Shown in pieces: positions 10,161-21,382 of a DNA stretch of 64,000 nucleotides. Origin of the DNA: Nephrocerus scutellatus (lineage: Eukaryota; Arthropoda; Insecta; Diptera; Pipunculidae); assembly GCA_947095585.1 (NCBI GenBank), contig OX352761.1, positions 38,700,760-38,764,759 of the forward strand, read 5' to 3'. How positions within the stretch are numbered: the stretch's first letter is position 1; each line of letters begins with the position of its first letter. The position numbers were made by a program, and so were the translations under genes. Below the pieces are notes generated by a model. That model saw only the letters and a list, made by a program, of their open reading frames with translations. It was not told where the DNA came from and searched no databases.

Positions 10161-11099
10161 TTAAAAAAGTCGGCGAGCAATGCAGAAGATCGTCGACGAA
10201 AAAGTCTTTTACCTTGGCACCGGAAGACACGTTGCAAATCACGCGATCGTGGAGAATCAGATGCACAGGGCAAGTCAGGAGCTGCTATATGTCAACTATC
10301 CGTAAATTTATTAAAAATTCCATCTACAAACTCAGTCAGTGATATACATAGCTCGCGTAGCTCTCTTTCAAGTTTTGATGCCCTTCCACAATCCGGAGCC
10401 ACGTTGACTGGGTGCCCAACTTCACATGATATTAAACCATGCTGCCTTTGTCGGGTTATATTAAGTGATGGTGCAACAACAATCGTTCAAACTCGTTCTG
10501 GAGAATCGGTGGGTCAATTGATTGAAAGACTACTTGATAAACGAGGAATTACATATCAATTTTTCGATGTTGTTATTAATGGTAGCAACAAATCAATTGA
10601 CCTGAACAGTTCGGCCAAAATTCTCAACGGAAAAGAAGTGCTTGTTGAGCAAAGAGTCGCATTTAAATTAGATTTGCCGGATCCCAAGGTTATTTCGGTT
10701 AAAAGTAAGCCAAAGAAGCAATTGTGTGAAGTAATTAGACCAATCCTCCAGAAATACAATCACACAATGGATGGTGTACAAGTTCTTATGCGGGAAACAC
10801 ACGAACAATTGGATTTGTCACTACCTGTTACTGTGGCCGATGGTAAACGCCTGCAGATTGTTATGTTGAAAACTAATTGCAATGAGTACCAAAACCAACA
10901 GTGCAAATTTAAACCAATGCCAAAAAGTGTATTGTTCCCTGCAATCAAGTCAATACGAAACGATACTGCCGTCTCCGTAACACCACAACAGAGTACACTC
11001 GATGAGATAACCAACAAGGTTTTTAATGAATTGCTTCAAGGAAAAGTCGATGCACACAGTAGTAATCAACATAAATCATCAGATATGTGCTCACTGAAG
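10161..11099 (+). CDS. loco: loco internal exon: tandem Ras-binding-like domains
   Basis: The exon has 313 codons, phase 0 at both ends, with acceptor TTTGTTACAG and donor AAG|GTAAAG. A basic, Ser-rich stretch (10161-10420) follows the RGS domain. The first RBD is about 10435-10670 ('LCRVILSDGATTIVQTRSGE', then 'KILNGKEVLVEQRVAFKLDL'). The second is about 10675-10890 ('QLCEVIRPILQKYNHTMDGV' to 'GKRLQIVMLK'). In RGS12/14 these ubiquitin-fold domains bind activated Ras/Rap. The tail from 10900 is polar and probably disordered. It splices over an 8.9-kb transposon-filled intron to 20042 in matching phase. Confidence 0.9.
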
Positions 11100-12040
11100 G
11101 TAAAGTTCTATAAATTATTTCTTATGTACTACTCACACTAATTAGTCAGTTAAAGATAATTTAAAATTAAAAAAAAAATTTAGTAACAAAACTTAGTAGC
11201 GCATTCCATTTGCAGTTCGGAGCATATATGCCTATCATATGGTTTTGGTATAGCGTACCCCTTACCGATCATAACCGAGGTTTGGAGTAAATTTGCGTTC
11301 CATATACACACCCTGTTTACGAAAAACCATTACTATGCTAGCAGCGTTTTTGCTTTCGATACCATCAAGACGTTGATGATGCCATTCCAATTCCTACAAA
11401 GAAGCTGTGTGGAGATGATATAAGGAATGCGAGCTTAGTTTTTCACTGTCATTGTACTGTCGTTGTTCGTCTTTTTTGTTTTCGCTACAGGTTATTTCAG
11501 CTTATTTTATATTATTGACATGCTTACTCATCTACGAAGCCAAATTCAATAGAATTATGCGTATACACAAAAAACATATAATACACAAAACAAGAACGAA
11601 CAAAATAATGAAGTATTGTGAAATGCTGAAATGAAACTAGAAAAAAATTCCTTGGTCTTTGGTTTCAGAGTCTATGTAATATGTATATACGTTTATTATT
11701 AATCTAATGTGAATTCTGTTATTGAACCTATCATAACATAATTTATATGATATTCCAATTACAAAATTTGAACTAATCAATGCAAAATAAAGAAAAAGTT
11801 TTGCAAATTAGTTTATAAAGAGTGGCAATTGAAACATTTGTTTTTAAAAACGCTATAAAATAAGTATACATCAATATTTTCTTGGATTTTTTTTATTGTG
11901 AAGGTTGGGGGTTGAAAAACAGTTTCGTTGATGTGGCTCCCTCCGCTGGCCTTACAATAAGTCATCCTGTGAGTCCTGTTTTCAAGAACTTTTTCGAACC
12001 TTTGGCGCCTATCTCGCGAATAACAATCACAATATTATGT
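11100..12040 (+). other. loco: Start of the large loco intron, no repeat recognised
   Basis: AT-rich intron beginning GTAAAG. No coding motif is seen in 11100-12040; the ORF at 11452-11634 has no family signature. The ORF at 11882-12076 overlaps the edge of the gypsy fragment. Confidence 0.6.
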
Positions 12041-12800
12041 TTTAAAACTGGAATTGTTTCTGGATTATCCGCATAACATAAGGGCCCCATATTGTTGAAA
12101 CCGAAGGTCGTCCACATTCATGGCGTCGATTTGAGCCCACAAAAAGTTGGTCAGCTGGCTCTGTAACGGTCGCCATTGACGGTAACGGCGTTTTCAGCAG
12201 CGTTTTCGAATAAAAATATCCTACCACTACAAAACGTCTGTAGGGTATTGTCACGGTTATCACTATTGCCTTCTTCTAAAATCTTCCTTAACGAAATTTT
12301 GAAGGTTCGAACAATTCTTTCGGCAGCTAAGTGTTGCGGCGTTAAGTGTTGAATTGAATGCGATGTGCAAAAAATGTGTATGTCGACACAAACTGAGTTA
12401 CGTTGTCGCTCACAACTGTTTTTGGTAACCCCTCTATCGCAAAAATTGACTTGAGTCCATTGATTGTTGCCGCTGACGTTGACGAACTCATTTTAATTAC
12501 CCGCGGGAACCTCGAAAAGGCGTCTACGACTATAATCCACATTTTGCCTAGAAACACACACACAAAGACGCAATTTTCTAGTAAAATAAGGTAGAATAGC
12601 TTGACAATCTTCTTCTTTAAGGTTGAGTTTTGTGGGCCAACCATACTGAATGTATTTAAAAACGCTTTGAAGGGTGCTGTCCTGGGCAGGGGCTTCTACA
12701 GTTTTGCTTGTGATCGGGAAGTTTTCCAATACCGCATTGTATATATTGTCAACACCTACCCCGCCTTGTTCTTCATCGTCAAATTTCTTGTCAGTGGACA
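12041..12800 (-). pseudogene. Ty3/gypsy integrase fragment
   Basis: Minus-strand frames give a pre-integrase linker ('AILPYFTRKLRL' region, 12560-12790), then 'IIVVDAFSRFPRVIKMSSST' and 'GLPKTVVSDNVTQF' (12370-12545). These are the first and second Asp regions of a gypsy integrase core; Asn-Gly-Thr is altered to Asn-Val-Thr. Further shifted frames continue to about 12041. A CA-repeat expansion at 12550-12565 interrupts the linker. It is a dead fragment abutting the LINE to its right. Confidence 0.75.
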
Positions 12801-15760
12801 ACTGTACACACGCTAAAGGGGTTCGCATTAGGGAGAGATAAAGATGAGAAAAGATGAGATGTCTATGCAAGCGCGTCTTAAACGACTGCAGATCATACAA
12901 AATCAGGCAATTCATTCCACATAACTATCGTGCAGCTAAAGATGGAATCTCTCAATGAAAACGTCCGAAGATAGGCTTAATGGTGCCCCCGTGAGCTCGA
13001 GTTAAGGCACGGGTTGTACGGATGGGTTGGAGAATGGGCGGGATGCATCTGGATATTTCTTTTGAATAGCGCTTGTGGAAAAAGTGATAAAACAGTGACA
13101 GGCAGGAAACATTTCTACGATGTTCAAGTGATTCGATTGTTTTTGCTATATATACGTCAACAATAAGTTTTAATGCGCGGCTCTGAACTCTGTTTAGTAG
13201 ATGCAATGTGGTCTTGGGGGCACCTGCCCAGACAATACAGTTGTATTCAAGTTTAGGGTGAATATACGCCTTGTAAATAGTAGCCAGATCTGAAGGAGTA
13301 AAGTACATCTTGCACCGTTTTAGGAAACCTAAACATCTCGCAGTATTTTTGGTTTTGGCAAATGTGAGGTCATTCCATCGAAGGTTGTTGTTGAGAATTG
13401 AGAGTTTTTCAGTTACGTTGATGCAAGATCCATTCATGGACTATAAAAGACAGCATTGGGTTTTAGATGCGTTAAATTCAACTCTATTATGTAGTCCCCA
13501 CCTTGTTATGCTGTCAAGGTCAAAATGTAACGTGCTTAACATACGTTGTTGTTCAAGTTCCACTTGTGACGAAGACGGGCGTTCAAAAAGCGTGAAGTGA
13601 TATGAAAAGCTAACGAGTGCTGTCGTCAGCGAATGAATTGATTGGATTAGAGGTGGTGGATAGGAGATCATGAATGAAAATCAGAAAAGGTGTCGGAGAT
13701 AAAACAGAGCCTTGAGGAACACCGGCGCTTATGCGGTGAATATTGGATTTGAATCCGTCCAATACGACCTAGATTGAACGGTCAGAAAGGTAGTTACTAG
13801 TCTAATCAAGCAGGGTGTTATTAGTTCCATAGGCATTCATTTTTGTCAAAAGAGCTTGATGCCAGACTCTGTCACATGCCTTGGAAATATCGGGCGCAAC
13901 AACTTTACTTTCACCATATTTATGAAAAGACTGGTTTCACTTTTCAGTGAGGTAAGCCATCAGGTCACCTGTTGAACGTTGCCTACGTAAACCATACTGC
14001 TGGTCACTAAGGATTTCAGGATTTCACGTGGTTCAAGGTATTGCATAAGCTTACGATTGATCAGGGTTTCCATGACCTTGGAGAGAATGTATAGATGTTA
14101 GCGCAATGGGTCGGTACGAGGAAAGAGATGACGTTTCGCCTTTTTTAGGAACATGCTGGATAAAGGCTGTTTTCCAATTCCTTGAGTCGACTCCAGAAGA
14201 ATAAGAGAAATGGAAAGTAATTAACATATTGATATATATTGTTGGTAATCCCAACGTTGAAGAACACCTCTTCAAAACTACAGCGGGAATGTCATCAGGC
14301 CCAGCAGGTTTATGAATGTTGAGATCATTTAATACTATAGCCACTTGACGAGTAAGAAAGTAAGTCTCCCATAGAAGATTCAACTCTTGCAAGTACAGGC
14401 GGCAACAACGCGCTATCTGGCAGCGTAGAGCTAGCTGCGAAATGTGAAGGAAGAAGCAAGAAGATTGGCCTTGTCTATAGAGCTGACAGTTTGAATGTCA
14501 TTGTGAATGAGCGTTGGAATTGAAGACGAGGCAGCATTTTTAATTCGTTGCACGAATGACCAAACATTTTTACATCCTTTGGGACATTGAAGTATTTTTT
14601 GTCTCATTTTTTGGTCATAGTCGAATTTGGCGCGTTTAAGGCACTGCAATCATTTCTTACTCGTCTAAATTTGGTTCGGTTTTCCACAGTGGGGTTTTTG
14701 TTTTTATATAACCGAAAACATACCTCGCGGTTTCTAGTAGTCTCTTTGCAGCTTATATCATACCAAGCATTTCCTTCGGTTTGTTACACTTTGTCCCGGA
14801 AGGGATAAACTGTCTCATACCGTCGAGGATTATATTAATGATCGTATCAGAAGCAGCATCCACAACACTATTGGAGTTAAGTGGCCAGTTAATGCTTCTA
14901 AAGAAATTATTGAGGCCATCCCAGTTGGCTTTCTCGTGTAGCCATACTTTTCTTTTAGGAGTTTTCTCTTTAACTGTGTGGTTTGACAACGAGAAATTAG
15001 TTGACAAAGGTCTGAAGAGCCTAGAGGCGATAATACACGGTGTATTTGTTAGGAAGTGAAGTAAGAAACAAGTCAAGGGTATTAACGTTATGACTTATAA
15101 TGTCTGGAATTCGAGTGGGCTCATTCACAAGCTGAGTGAGAGTGTTAAAATAAGCAAATAACTAAACATCATTTCCTTGCGGTGTTGTTAAGCCTGAATG
15201 GCGAAGCCAACTAGAATTGTGTGTATAGAATTGTGTATAATTGTATGTGTTGTTAAGCCTGAATGGCGAAGCAAACTAGAATTGTGTGTATAGAATTGTG
15301 TATAATTGTATGCAATTACGATTTCAGAATATCGATCAATTAATAAAATTCTAGTGATGGAGTCTGACAGTGCATCTAACTCACTACAAGTTGAGACACT
15401 GTCTAAATTAGGGCTTCTGTATATGAAGCAGTAGTAAATGATATGCTTACGCACTTTGACTTTGAGCCAAATGAAGGTAAATTCCGCGTTGGAACAATGA
15501 TTGAAATGTACTTGGGTTTGGTGAGCTATATCACTATGTACATATATGGCGAGACCACGGTCGTGAAAAATACTGGCACCAAGTTGTAACCAGGCCAACT
15601 AAAATCCGAAACGTCGGAATCAGCATTAACCTGGGTTTCTGTTAGTGCCAGAATAGCAGGTTTGTGGTCTGCTAAATGGACGCACGTGGCCGAGAGATTC
15701 GATCTAAGCCCACGAATGTTACACACATCGGCCCTGAATTCGCACAACTACAAAGTTTTG
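12801..15760 (-). pseudogene. Near full-length decayed Jockey/CR1-group LINE
   Basis: Read on the minus strand from 15747: endonuclease start ('VCNIRGLRSNLSATCVHLAD', 'LALTETQVNADSD'), more endonuclease to 15190, linker (14753-15076), RT start ('NDLNIHKPAGPDDIPAVVLK', 14280-14350; 'WKTAFIQHVPKKGETSSLSS', about 14120-14190), then 'LIQSIHSLTTAL' (a lost FADD region, 13640) and the C-terminal part 'NGSCINVTEKLSILNNNLRW' to 'LHRHLIFSHL' (12830-13437). Many stops and frameshifts are present. It is the same family as 6831-7826 and 5665-5960. A ~63-bp tandem duplication lies at 15185-15312. Confidence 0.85.
15185..15312. repeat. ~63-bp tandem duplication inside the LINE endonuclease region
   Basis: Two nearly identical units begin GTTGTTAAGCCTGAATGGCG and end with ATAATTGTATG. 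The duplication lies in the endonuclease coding region and adds to its disruption. Confidence 0.8.
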
Positions 15761-15784
15761 AAGACAATGGGATTCCCCTAGTAG

Positions 15785-17135
15785 TGTTAATGCTGTGAAG
15801 TGCAAATGGGTTCTCAAAAAGAAACTTGAAAGTGATAGTGGTGTGCGTTATCGGGCTAGACTGGTGGCTAAAGGTTTCTCTCAAAAATATGGTGTAGACA
15901 TTTTCTCCGGTAGTAAGACATACTACATTGAGGTTATTGTTTTCATTGTCAGTTCAATTGAACTTGTATGTGGTTCATCTTGATGTCAAGACAGCATTTT
16001 TAAACGGTGACCTGGACGAGACAATATACATGCAAAAGCCTATTGGTTTTGTTTGTTCTGATGATAAAAAGATTCTAAAACTAAAAAAGGCTATATATGG
16101 ACTCAAACAGGCATCCAGATCTTGGCACAAAAAGGTAGATAATTGTATGTTGGCAGATGGCTTTAATAAATCTAAAATAGAACCGTGTTTGTATACAAAA
16201 ATTATTGGTAGTAAGCGAACTATAGTAACATTGTATGTAGATGATTTTTTTGTATTCTCAAATGATAAAATTGAGATGAAACATCTGAAAGAAATGTTAA
16301 ATAATAATTTTAAAATGTCAGTTAATTTTGATAAGAAAAACAATGTTGTTACTTTAAGTCAAGAAAAGTATATTGACCAGTTACTAAGTAGGTTTAATAT
16401 GACAGAATGTAAAACAGTAAATACCCTTATGGAGACAAAGTTATTTGTCAAGAAAGCATTATTTTCCAAACATACCAGTTTTTCCTTAAATTCTTTCTTA
16501 GAACAAGCACCGTGCAGTATTGCTTTGTTGGGATCGTAACCTTCGATCCCTTTCATGCAATACTGGATAATCGTTTCGTTCTCCAACTTGCCGATGCTTG
16601 CCAACTCACGCAAAGAAAGTAAATAACTGAAGCATGTCTCGTCTTTTTGATTCTTTTGCTCCGTCATTTTCTTATGAATTGTTGTCCAGAAATCAAGTTC
16701 CATATCAAGAGCTTATGGGTAGTTTAATGTATTTAGCTGTACTTACACGTCCTGAAATAGCTTACTCAGTGTCATATCTTAGTCAATTTAATAAGTCATA
16801 ATGAAGAACATTGGATATATGCAAAAAGAATATTAAAATATTTAAAGAAAACTAAAACAATAGGTTTGAAATATTGTAAAACCGAAGATATTAAAATTAA
16901 AGGTTATGTAGATGCCGACTGGGCTAACGATCTTAATGATAGAAGATCATATACAGGATTTTGTTTTATGTTATCAAAATCTGTAATATCTTGGAGTTGT
17001 AGTAAACAAAAATAATAAAATTGTTCTTGTTAAATATTTATGTACGGCAGATATGCCAGAAGATTTGCTAACAAAAAGCTTAAACTCTGTAAAACATTAT
17101 AAGCTCATGAACACATTAGGTATTGTTAAAGTTTT
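15785..17135 (+). pseudogene. Ty1/copia pol fragment (RT-RNase H)
   Basis: Plus-strand frames encode 'CKWVLKKKLE', 'RYRARLVAKGFSQKYGVD', then 'VHLDVKTAFLNGDLDETIYM', 'KKAIYGLKQASRSWHKKVDN' and 'TLYVDDFFVFS' (catalytic YVDD, 16230-16260), the hallmarks of copia reverse transcriptase. After an inverted insertion (16470-16695) the frame resumes with 'QELMGSLMYLAVLTRPEIAY', 'GYVDADWANDLNDRRSYTGF' (RNase H, 16900-16970) and the C-terminal 'DMPEDLLTKSL'. The start is truncated and a frameshift lies near 15930. It is a dead copy. Confidence 0.88.
16470..16703 (-). pseudogene. Inverted copia-type Gag fragment inserted in copia pol
   Basis: The minus strand encodes 'TCFSYLLSLRELASIGKLEN' and 'QYCMKGIEGYDPNKAILHGA', a pattern of the copia-type Gag (UBN2) region. 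It interrupts the RT between 'TKLFVKKA' and 'QELMGSLMY'. Same-type but opposite-strand material suggests an aberrant template switch or an end-joining event. Confidence 0.65.
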
Positions 17136-17176
17136 GTGATGTGTTTGCATATTGAAGGGACAATTTTGAGTGGGGT

Positions 17177-17337
17177 TGTTGTAAATATCATATAATATCA
17201 TCAATAATCCTACGTATGAGCCTGACACATGCACTGTGTAAATACAACTTTATGCATACATACTTAAAAGGAATGAAATAAACTTTAGTCTTGTACATTC
17301 AGCTGCGCAGTAAACACGTTGTTTTATTTCAAAGATC
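17177..17337 (+). mobile_element. Probable copia 3' LTR (partial)
   Basis: A purine-rich tract GAGTGGGG (17169-17175 region) is followed by TGTTGTAAATATCA, a plausible LTR start, 40 bp after the pol stop. AATAAA at about 17277 may be its polyadenylation signal. The right boundary is not certain. Confidence 0.5.
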
Positions 17338-18119
17338 CCAAACGAAAGAATTATAAAATCACAATCTGCAAATTATGGGTATTTTTCTGGGCCCATAACC
17401 TGATGCAAAGTTAGTTTTTTTGCAGTGGATGAATTAAAGAAAAGACTAGGCGAAATACAAAAACACGTCTATATCGTTTTATATTAATAGGAAGAAAATA
17501 ATATGACATTAAGAATTTAAGTCAATGCAGAAAAACATTATGTATGAAACACATATAATCTCTACGGGGATGTTCAATTTCAACAGTATCTCCGATGGAC
17601 AACATTTTTGTAAAAAATTTCGAGGCCCTGAGTCCCGACGGGTGCCCTTTTTCAAAATAAGCCCGATATTTTAAGTTTTGAGCAAATGTGTATTTGGAGT
17701 GAATGGGCCCGAGGTGTACCCATAAAAATTTTTTAAAAATTAGTCCGATTTCTTGAAATTCTAAGCACATGTGTATTTCCGATGGCCAAACCCTACTGTA
17801 AAATTTTTGGAATCAGCCTGACATAGGTTAGAAAATTTACATGAAAAATTTTAATTTTAATGGGTTTTTTTTTATTTCTATTTTTATATGGTGCAGTTTA
17901 TGTAAATCGGATAGTGAGTTTTTATGTTGTTTCCAAAATTCAAGCCGATTAGCAGATCTAGGTAGATGAGGTTATTCCAAATATTGTCTTTTGGTGTTTT
18001 GGCTGTTTCTGCCAAAATATTTAATTAATTTCCGAAATAAAATTAATAATAAGACTTTCCAAAGACCCCTAAAATACCCTTAAAAGTTTACCAAAAGACA
18101 CCCAAAGGCCATATCGAAT
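17338..18119. other. Intron DNA with family-2 minisatellite remnants
   Basis: 17560-17830 contains diverged family-2 units ending at GAAAATTTACATGAAAAATT (17826-17846). The remainder shows no recognised gene or repeat. Confidence 0.5.
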
Positions 18120-18545
18120 AGTTCCCGAAATTCGAGACCCTAATAACCATATCCCAGAATTTCCATAGGAACAAATCTTATAGTTGCATCTTTGTCCTAC
18201 ACACTTAATTTTATACAAATCCGTTGAGAAGTGGTTTAGTTCCCGAAATTCTATTCCCTAATGACCGCATCCCGGAATTTCCATAGGAACTACCTTGGTC
18301 GTATATACCGAATTTCATAGAAATCACTTGAGAAATGGCTTAGTTCCCGAAATTCCGATTCCCAATGACCGTATCACAGAATTTTCATATCAACAAGTCT
18401 TATAGTCACATCTTTGTCCTACGAATTTCATACAAAGCGGTTAAAAAGTATCTTAGTTCCCAAATACCGGACCGTAATGACCATGTCCCAGAATTTCCAT
18501 AGGAACAAATCTTATAGTCGCATCTCAGTCTTACATCCCATACAT
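18120..18545. repeat. ~118-bp satellite, about four units
   Basis: Units share 'CCAGAATTTCCATAGGAACA' and 'TATAGTCGCATCT' with the array at 1-970 but are more diverged, for example one unit with 'TATAGTCACATCT'. Confidence 0.8.
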
Positions 18546-18719
18546 ACACAAACTTTTATTTAACTTGACTTGAACCCTTTTTATCTGTATTTTCGAGTAC
18601 TGTACATGTGATTTAAAGTTGCCGTATACTGTTGTATTTACATGTACGGTTGAGTTAATGTATGAAGTAATCCAGATGTAGAGCCATCAATGTGGGTTTA
18701 TGAGCACAGTATTCTAGTT

Positions 18720-18826
18720 TGTGAGTGGTCGGGTGTAAACTCAACTTCACCTTCTATCCTATTTCTTAAGCCCACGCTGTGCCTAGGCATTCTAAGGGTG
18801 TAAATCCCTTGAAGCGTGCGGTTTAC
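18720..18826 (+). mobile_element. LINE 3'-end remnant
   Basis: 'CCCACGCTGTGCCTAGGCAT' followed by 'CTAAGGGTGTAAATCCCTTG' matches the 3' noncoding hairpin after the LINE at 7760-7810. Only the tail is left. Confidence 0.65.
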
Positions 18827-19619
18827 AACTCTCACGACATTTGGGTCTTCGTCCCGGAATCGGCCCAGGAGTCTCCTGGCCAAAGAATGTCAACAATCAA
18901 CCTTCAATTCGTTTACTCCAAACGTTTTTTCCATAGTGGAGGTTGACCCCTTTTTTTCTGTAGTGGGAGGTGACCGATGTAAGTGTCCATTCTATGGTTT
19001 TCGGGGTCGCTGGGTTGAATAGTGATGGTAAGACAGCTCTAGGGTGATGGGGTCGATAACAGAGGGGGTGGGGGTGTATAGTGTCCATTCTATAGTTCTC
19101 GGGGTCACTTAGATGAATAGTGTTGGTAGGACACTTCTATGAGTGAGTTTTTCCGGAGGGGGGAGGGTGACAGATATTAGTGTCGATCTATTAGTTTTCG
19201 GGATCGCGGAGATGAATAGTGGCGCTTAAAATGGTACTCGGCGACCGGATGGATTTCGGGTGAAAAGCGACAGTGTGAAGCAGTTTTTATCGCACGAATA
19301 GCACTCATTTCGACGGATCTACCTTTTAAATTTAAGAGATTGCAATTTCCAGTAAAACTTTCGCTTTCGATGACGATCAATGAGTATGAGTCGGACAGTT
19401 TATTAAGTATTGCGGAGCATAGATTTGAGATTTGAGACAATATTATTTATTTTTTTTTAATTTTATTTTATAGTTTGAATACTTTATAACTTAAAATACT
19501 TATTTTATTAAAAAAAAATGCAATTTTACCTTAAAGATAGATATCATTATTTTTCCCACCCCTGCCTAATAGAATATTGAGATGAATAAATACCTGGGCA
19601 ACGCCGGGTAATCAGCTAG
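18827..19619 (+). mobile_element. Helitron 3'-terminal segment with ~98-bp internal repeats
   Basis: The terminus has a GC hairpin ACCTGGGCAACGCCGGGT (19592-19609), then AATCAGCTAG and T (CTAG at 19616-19619). Hairpin plus CTRR followed by T is the Helitron 3' signature. Upstream lie ~98-bp repeats (18990-19200) with 'GTGTCCATTCTATAGTTCTC' and 'GGGGTCGATAACAGAGGGG'. The 5' end is not identified, and no Rep/helicase is present. This end is repeated on the minus strand at 27010, 29933, 37802, 45101, 48024 and 62807. Confidence 0.65.
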
Positions 19620-20041
19620 TTATATATATATAAAGAGACCATATCACGACACCGCATCGACCAATCACGACAATTGGTGTACCATTCTCACGACATTTGG
19701 GTGTTCGTCCCGAAATCGGCCCAGGATTCTCCTGGCCAAAGAATGTCAACAATCAACTACAATTCGTACACTCCAAACGTTATTTCCATAGTGGAGCAAA
19801 TTACGCCGGCATCCTTACTCCGAATACTACTTCTACTAGGCGAACGTTATTTTTTAGACAGATTCGAAATAAGCAAGTGGAACGCTTATTTTTTTTATTA
19901 CATCAAAATATGCTCTTAGGTCAACATGCGACAGCAAATTTTTTTAAGTGTATTTTTTGTGTATATCTAACAAAAAATTTGTTTTTCTTTAAAAAAATTT
20001 ATGTATACTTACATTATTAATTTAGATTTTCTTGCTTTTAG
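19620..20041 (+). other. loco: Intron end before loco exon 20042
   Basis: 19684-19815 repeats the 18828-18960 segment (shared 'CTCACGACATTTGGGT' and 'AAAGAATGTCAACAATCAAC'), so diverged copies flank the Helitron end. The acceptor CTTGCTTTTAG ends at 20041. This whole stretch is carried into all four inverted copies. Confidence 0.65.
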
Positions 20042-20300
20042 TCCGAAGAATGTGCATCGGAAACGTCATCCATATTTGATCGAATGCGTAAACATTCCAA
20101 CATTCCGGGAGCTAACAGACACAAAACAAAAAAAGTTAGTAAATCATCAATGAGCCAATCTGATGAAACCATAAGTTCATTTACTCAAATAACAGGCGCA
20201 AAAGACAATTCTTCAATTATAGTAATCAAAAAACCTATAATAGCCAAGTTAAAAGCCGGAGTGAAATTGCAGGTGACTGAGAGAGCAGGAGATAATCAAG
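20042..20300 (+). CDS. loco: loco penultimate coding exon
   Basis: A 259-nt exon beginning 'SEECASETSSIFDRMRKHSN'; the Ser/Thr-rich linker between the RBDs and the GoLoco motif, ending 'VTERAGDNQ'. Entry phase 0 matches exon 11099; exit phase 1 matches 20384. The donor is CAAG|GTAAAT. No catalytic motif; the region is basic and probably disordered. The ATG at 20084 is internal. Exon boundaries are supported by the conservation of both splice sites in four downstream copies. Confidence 0.85.
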
Positions 20301-20383
20301 GTAAATATTACATATTACTTACGTACGAGTATGCATATAGATATAAATATACAAGTAATTTAATTTAAGTGTTTCTTTCACAG

Positions 20384-20958
20384 ATGAATTCCTTGAGGGA
20401 CTTAAACGTGCTCAGTGCGCTCGACTGGAAGATCAACGGGGAACTGAAATCAATTTTGAATTGCCAGATTTCTTGAAAAATAAGGAAAATCTCAGTGCTA
20501 ATAAATTAAGAAAAGTACGTGCTAACCTTAATTCCATTAACAAACCAATGAATACAAATGTATCACCTATAACAACAACCGATGAAATTGAACAATCGAA
20601 ACTTGTAGATCGACCCCAGCCTGCACCCCGACTTTCAATTGCCGCTAAAAACAAAACCAATATTTCTCCAATGAAAATCGATCAGGACAACATTACCCAT
20701 AATAAACAACTTTGCATTTGCTGCAATATAATTGATGCCAATTCAACGCCTTCTAAAGGTCCTCCACCTTTGCCACCCAAACCAAAAGTACTTCCAATCA
20801 AACCTTCGAATTGGGGGCATTGCAATACATCAAAAACTAATTCACCAACCGTACCTTTGCCAAGCAAAATTCCTATTGACATTAGCCGAAAATACCTTGG
20901 CTCAGAGCAGAGTGAACGAAGTGCATATTTGGATGAACCAAGCAGTAGTTTTGTTTAG
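20384..20958 (+). CDS. loco: loco terminal coding exon: GoLoco motif and C-terminus
   Basis: After a TTTCTTTCACAG acceptor the exon reads 'DEFLEGLKRAQCARLEDQRG', a GoLoco motif with the Asp-Gln-Arg triad whose Arg reaches the nucleotide pocket of Galphai-GDP. Known function of the family: GDP-dissociation inhibition of Galphai/o. The canonical AQS is AQC here. The tail has polyproline segments ('GPPPLPPKPK', 20757-20790; 'RPQPAPR', 20613-20633) that could bind SH3 domains, and ends 'SSSFV' before TAG. It is open and undamaged, unlike the four copies, which supports this being the functional end. Confidence 0.88.
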
Positions 20959-21382
20959 TCTCACTATTGTGCCTTGTGCCTTCCTAAATTGAAAAACATG
21001 AAACTACGCATTTTACGCATAAACATATTATTAACAAAGAAAATTATATTATAAAAAATTTCTTTATTTATTATATATACACACACTTAATGTGTACACA
21101 ATACGATTATACATACAAATATATTTAAAATTTATAAGAAAAAGTATATACAATACAAAATATTGAGAGTAAATTAATTAAAATTATGAATACATATTAA
21201 GAAATTCGTTTCTTTTCTCAAGGATCCCAGCTGACTCTAGGCACTTACACAAAGAGAGTTTTTTTCTTAGCGAATTTTTAACAAATGAACTGTTTAGTGT
21301 TTTTCTCCACTTTATCATTTTGTATATCTACAATATTATTTATTAATTTACCTTTCACCCAGGATATATTTTTTTTAAAAAT
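20959..21382 (+). other. loco: loco 3'UTR and flank
   Basis: AT-rich sequence after the stop with a possible poly(A) signal ATTAAA at 21177-21182. The inverted copies carry it too, although copy 2 joins other DNA at about 25562, inside this UTR. Confidence 0.55.

Noticed and set aside
19177..19440. 87-aa minus-strand ORF, repeated almost unchanged in six other copies (30112, 38084, 48305 and others)
   Set aside because: It lies in the noncoding 3' part of the Helitron, has no domain signature, varies in start and length, and its conservation is explained by recent segmental duplication.
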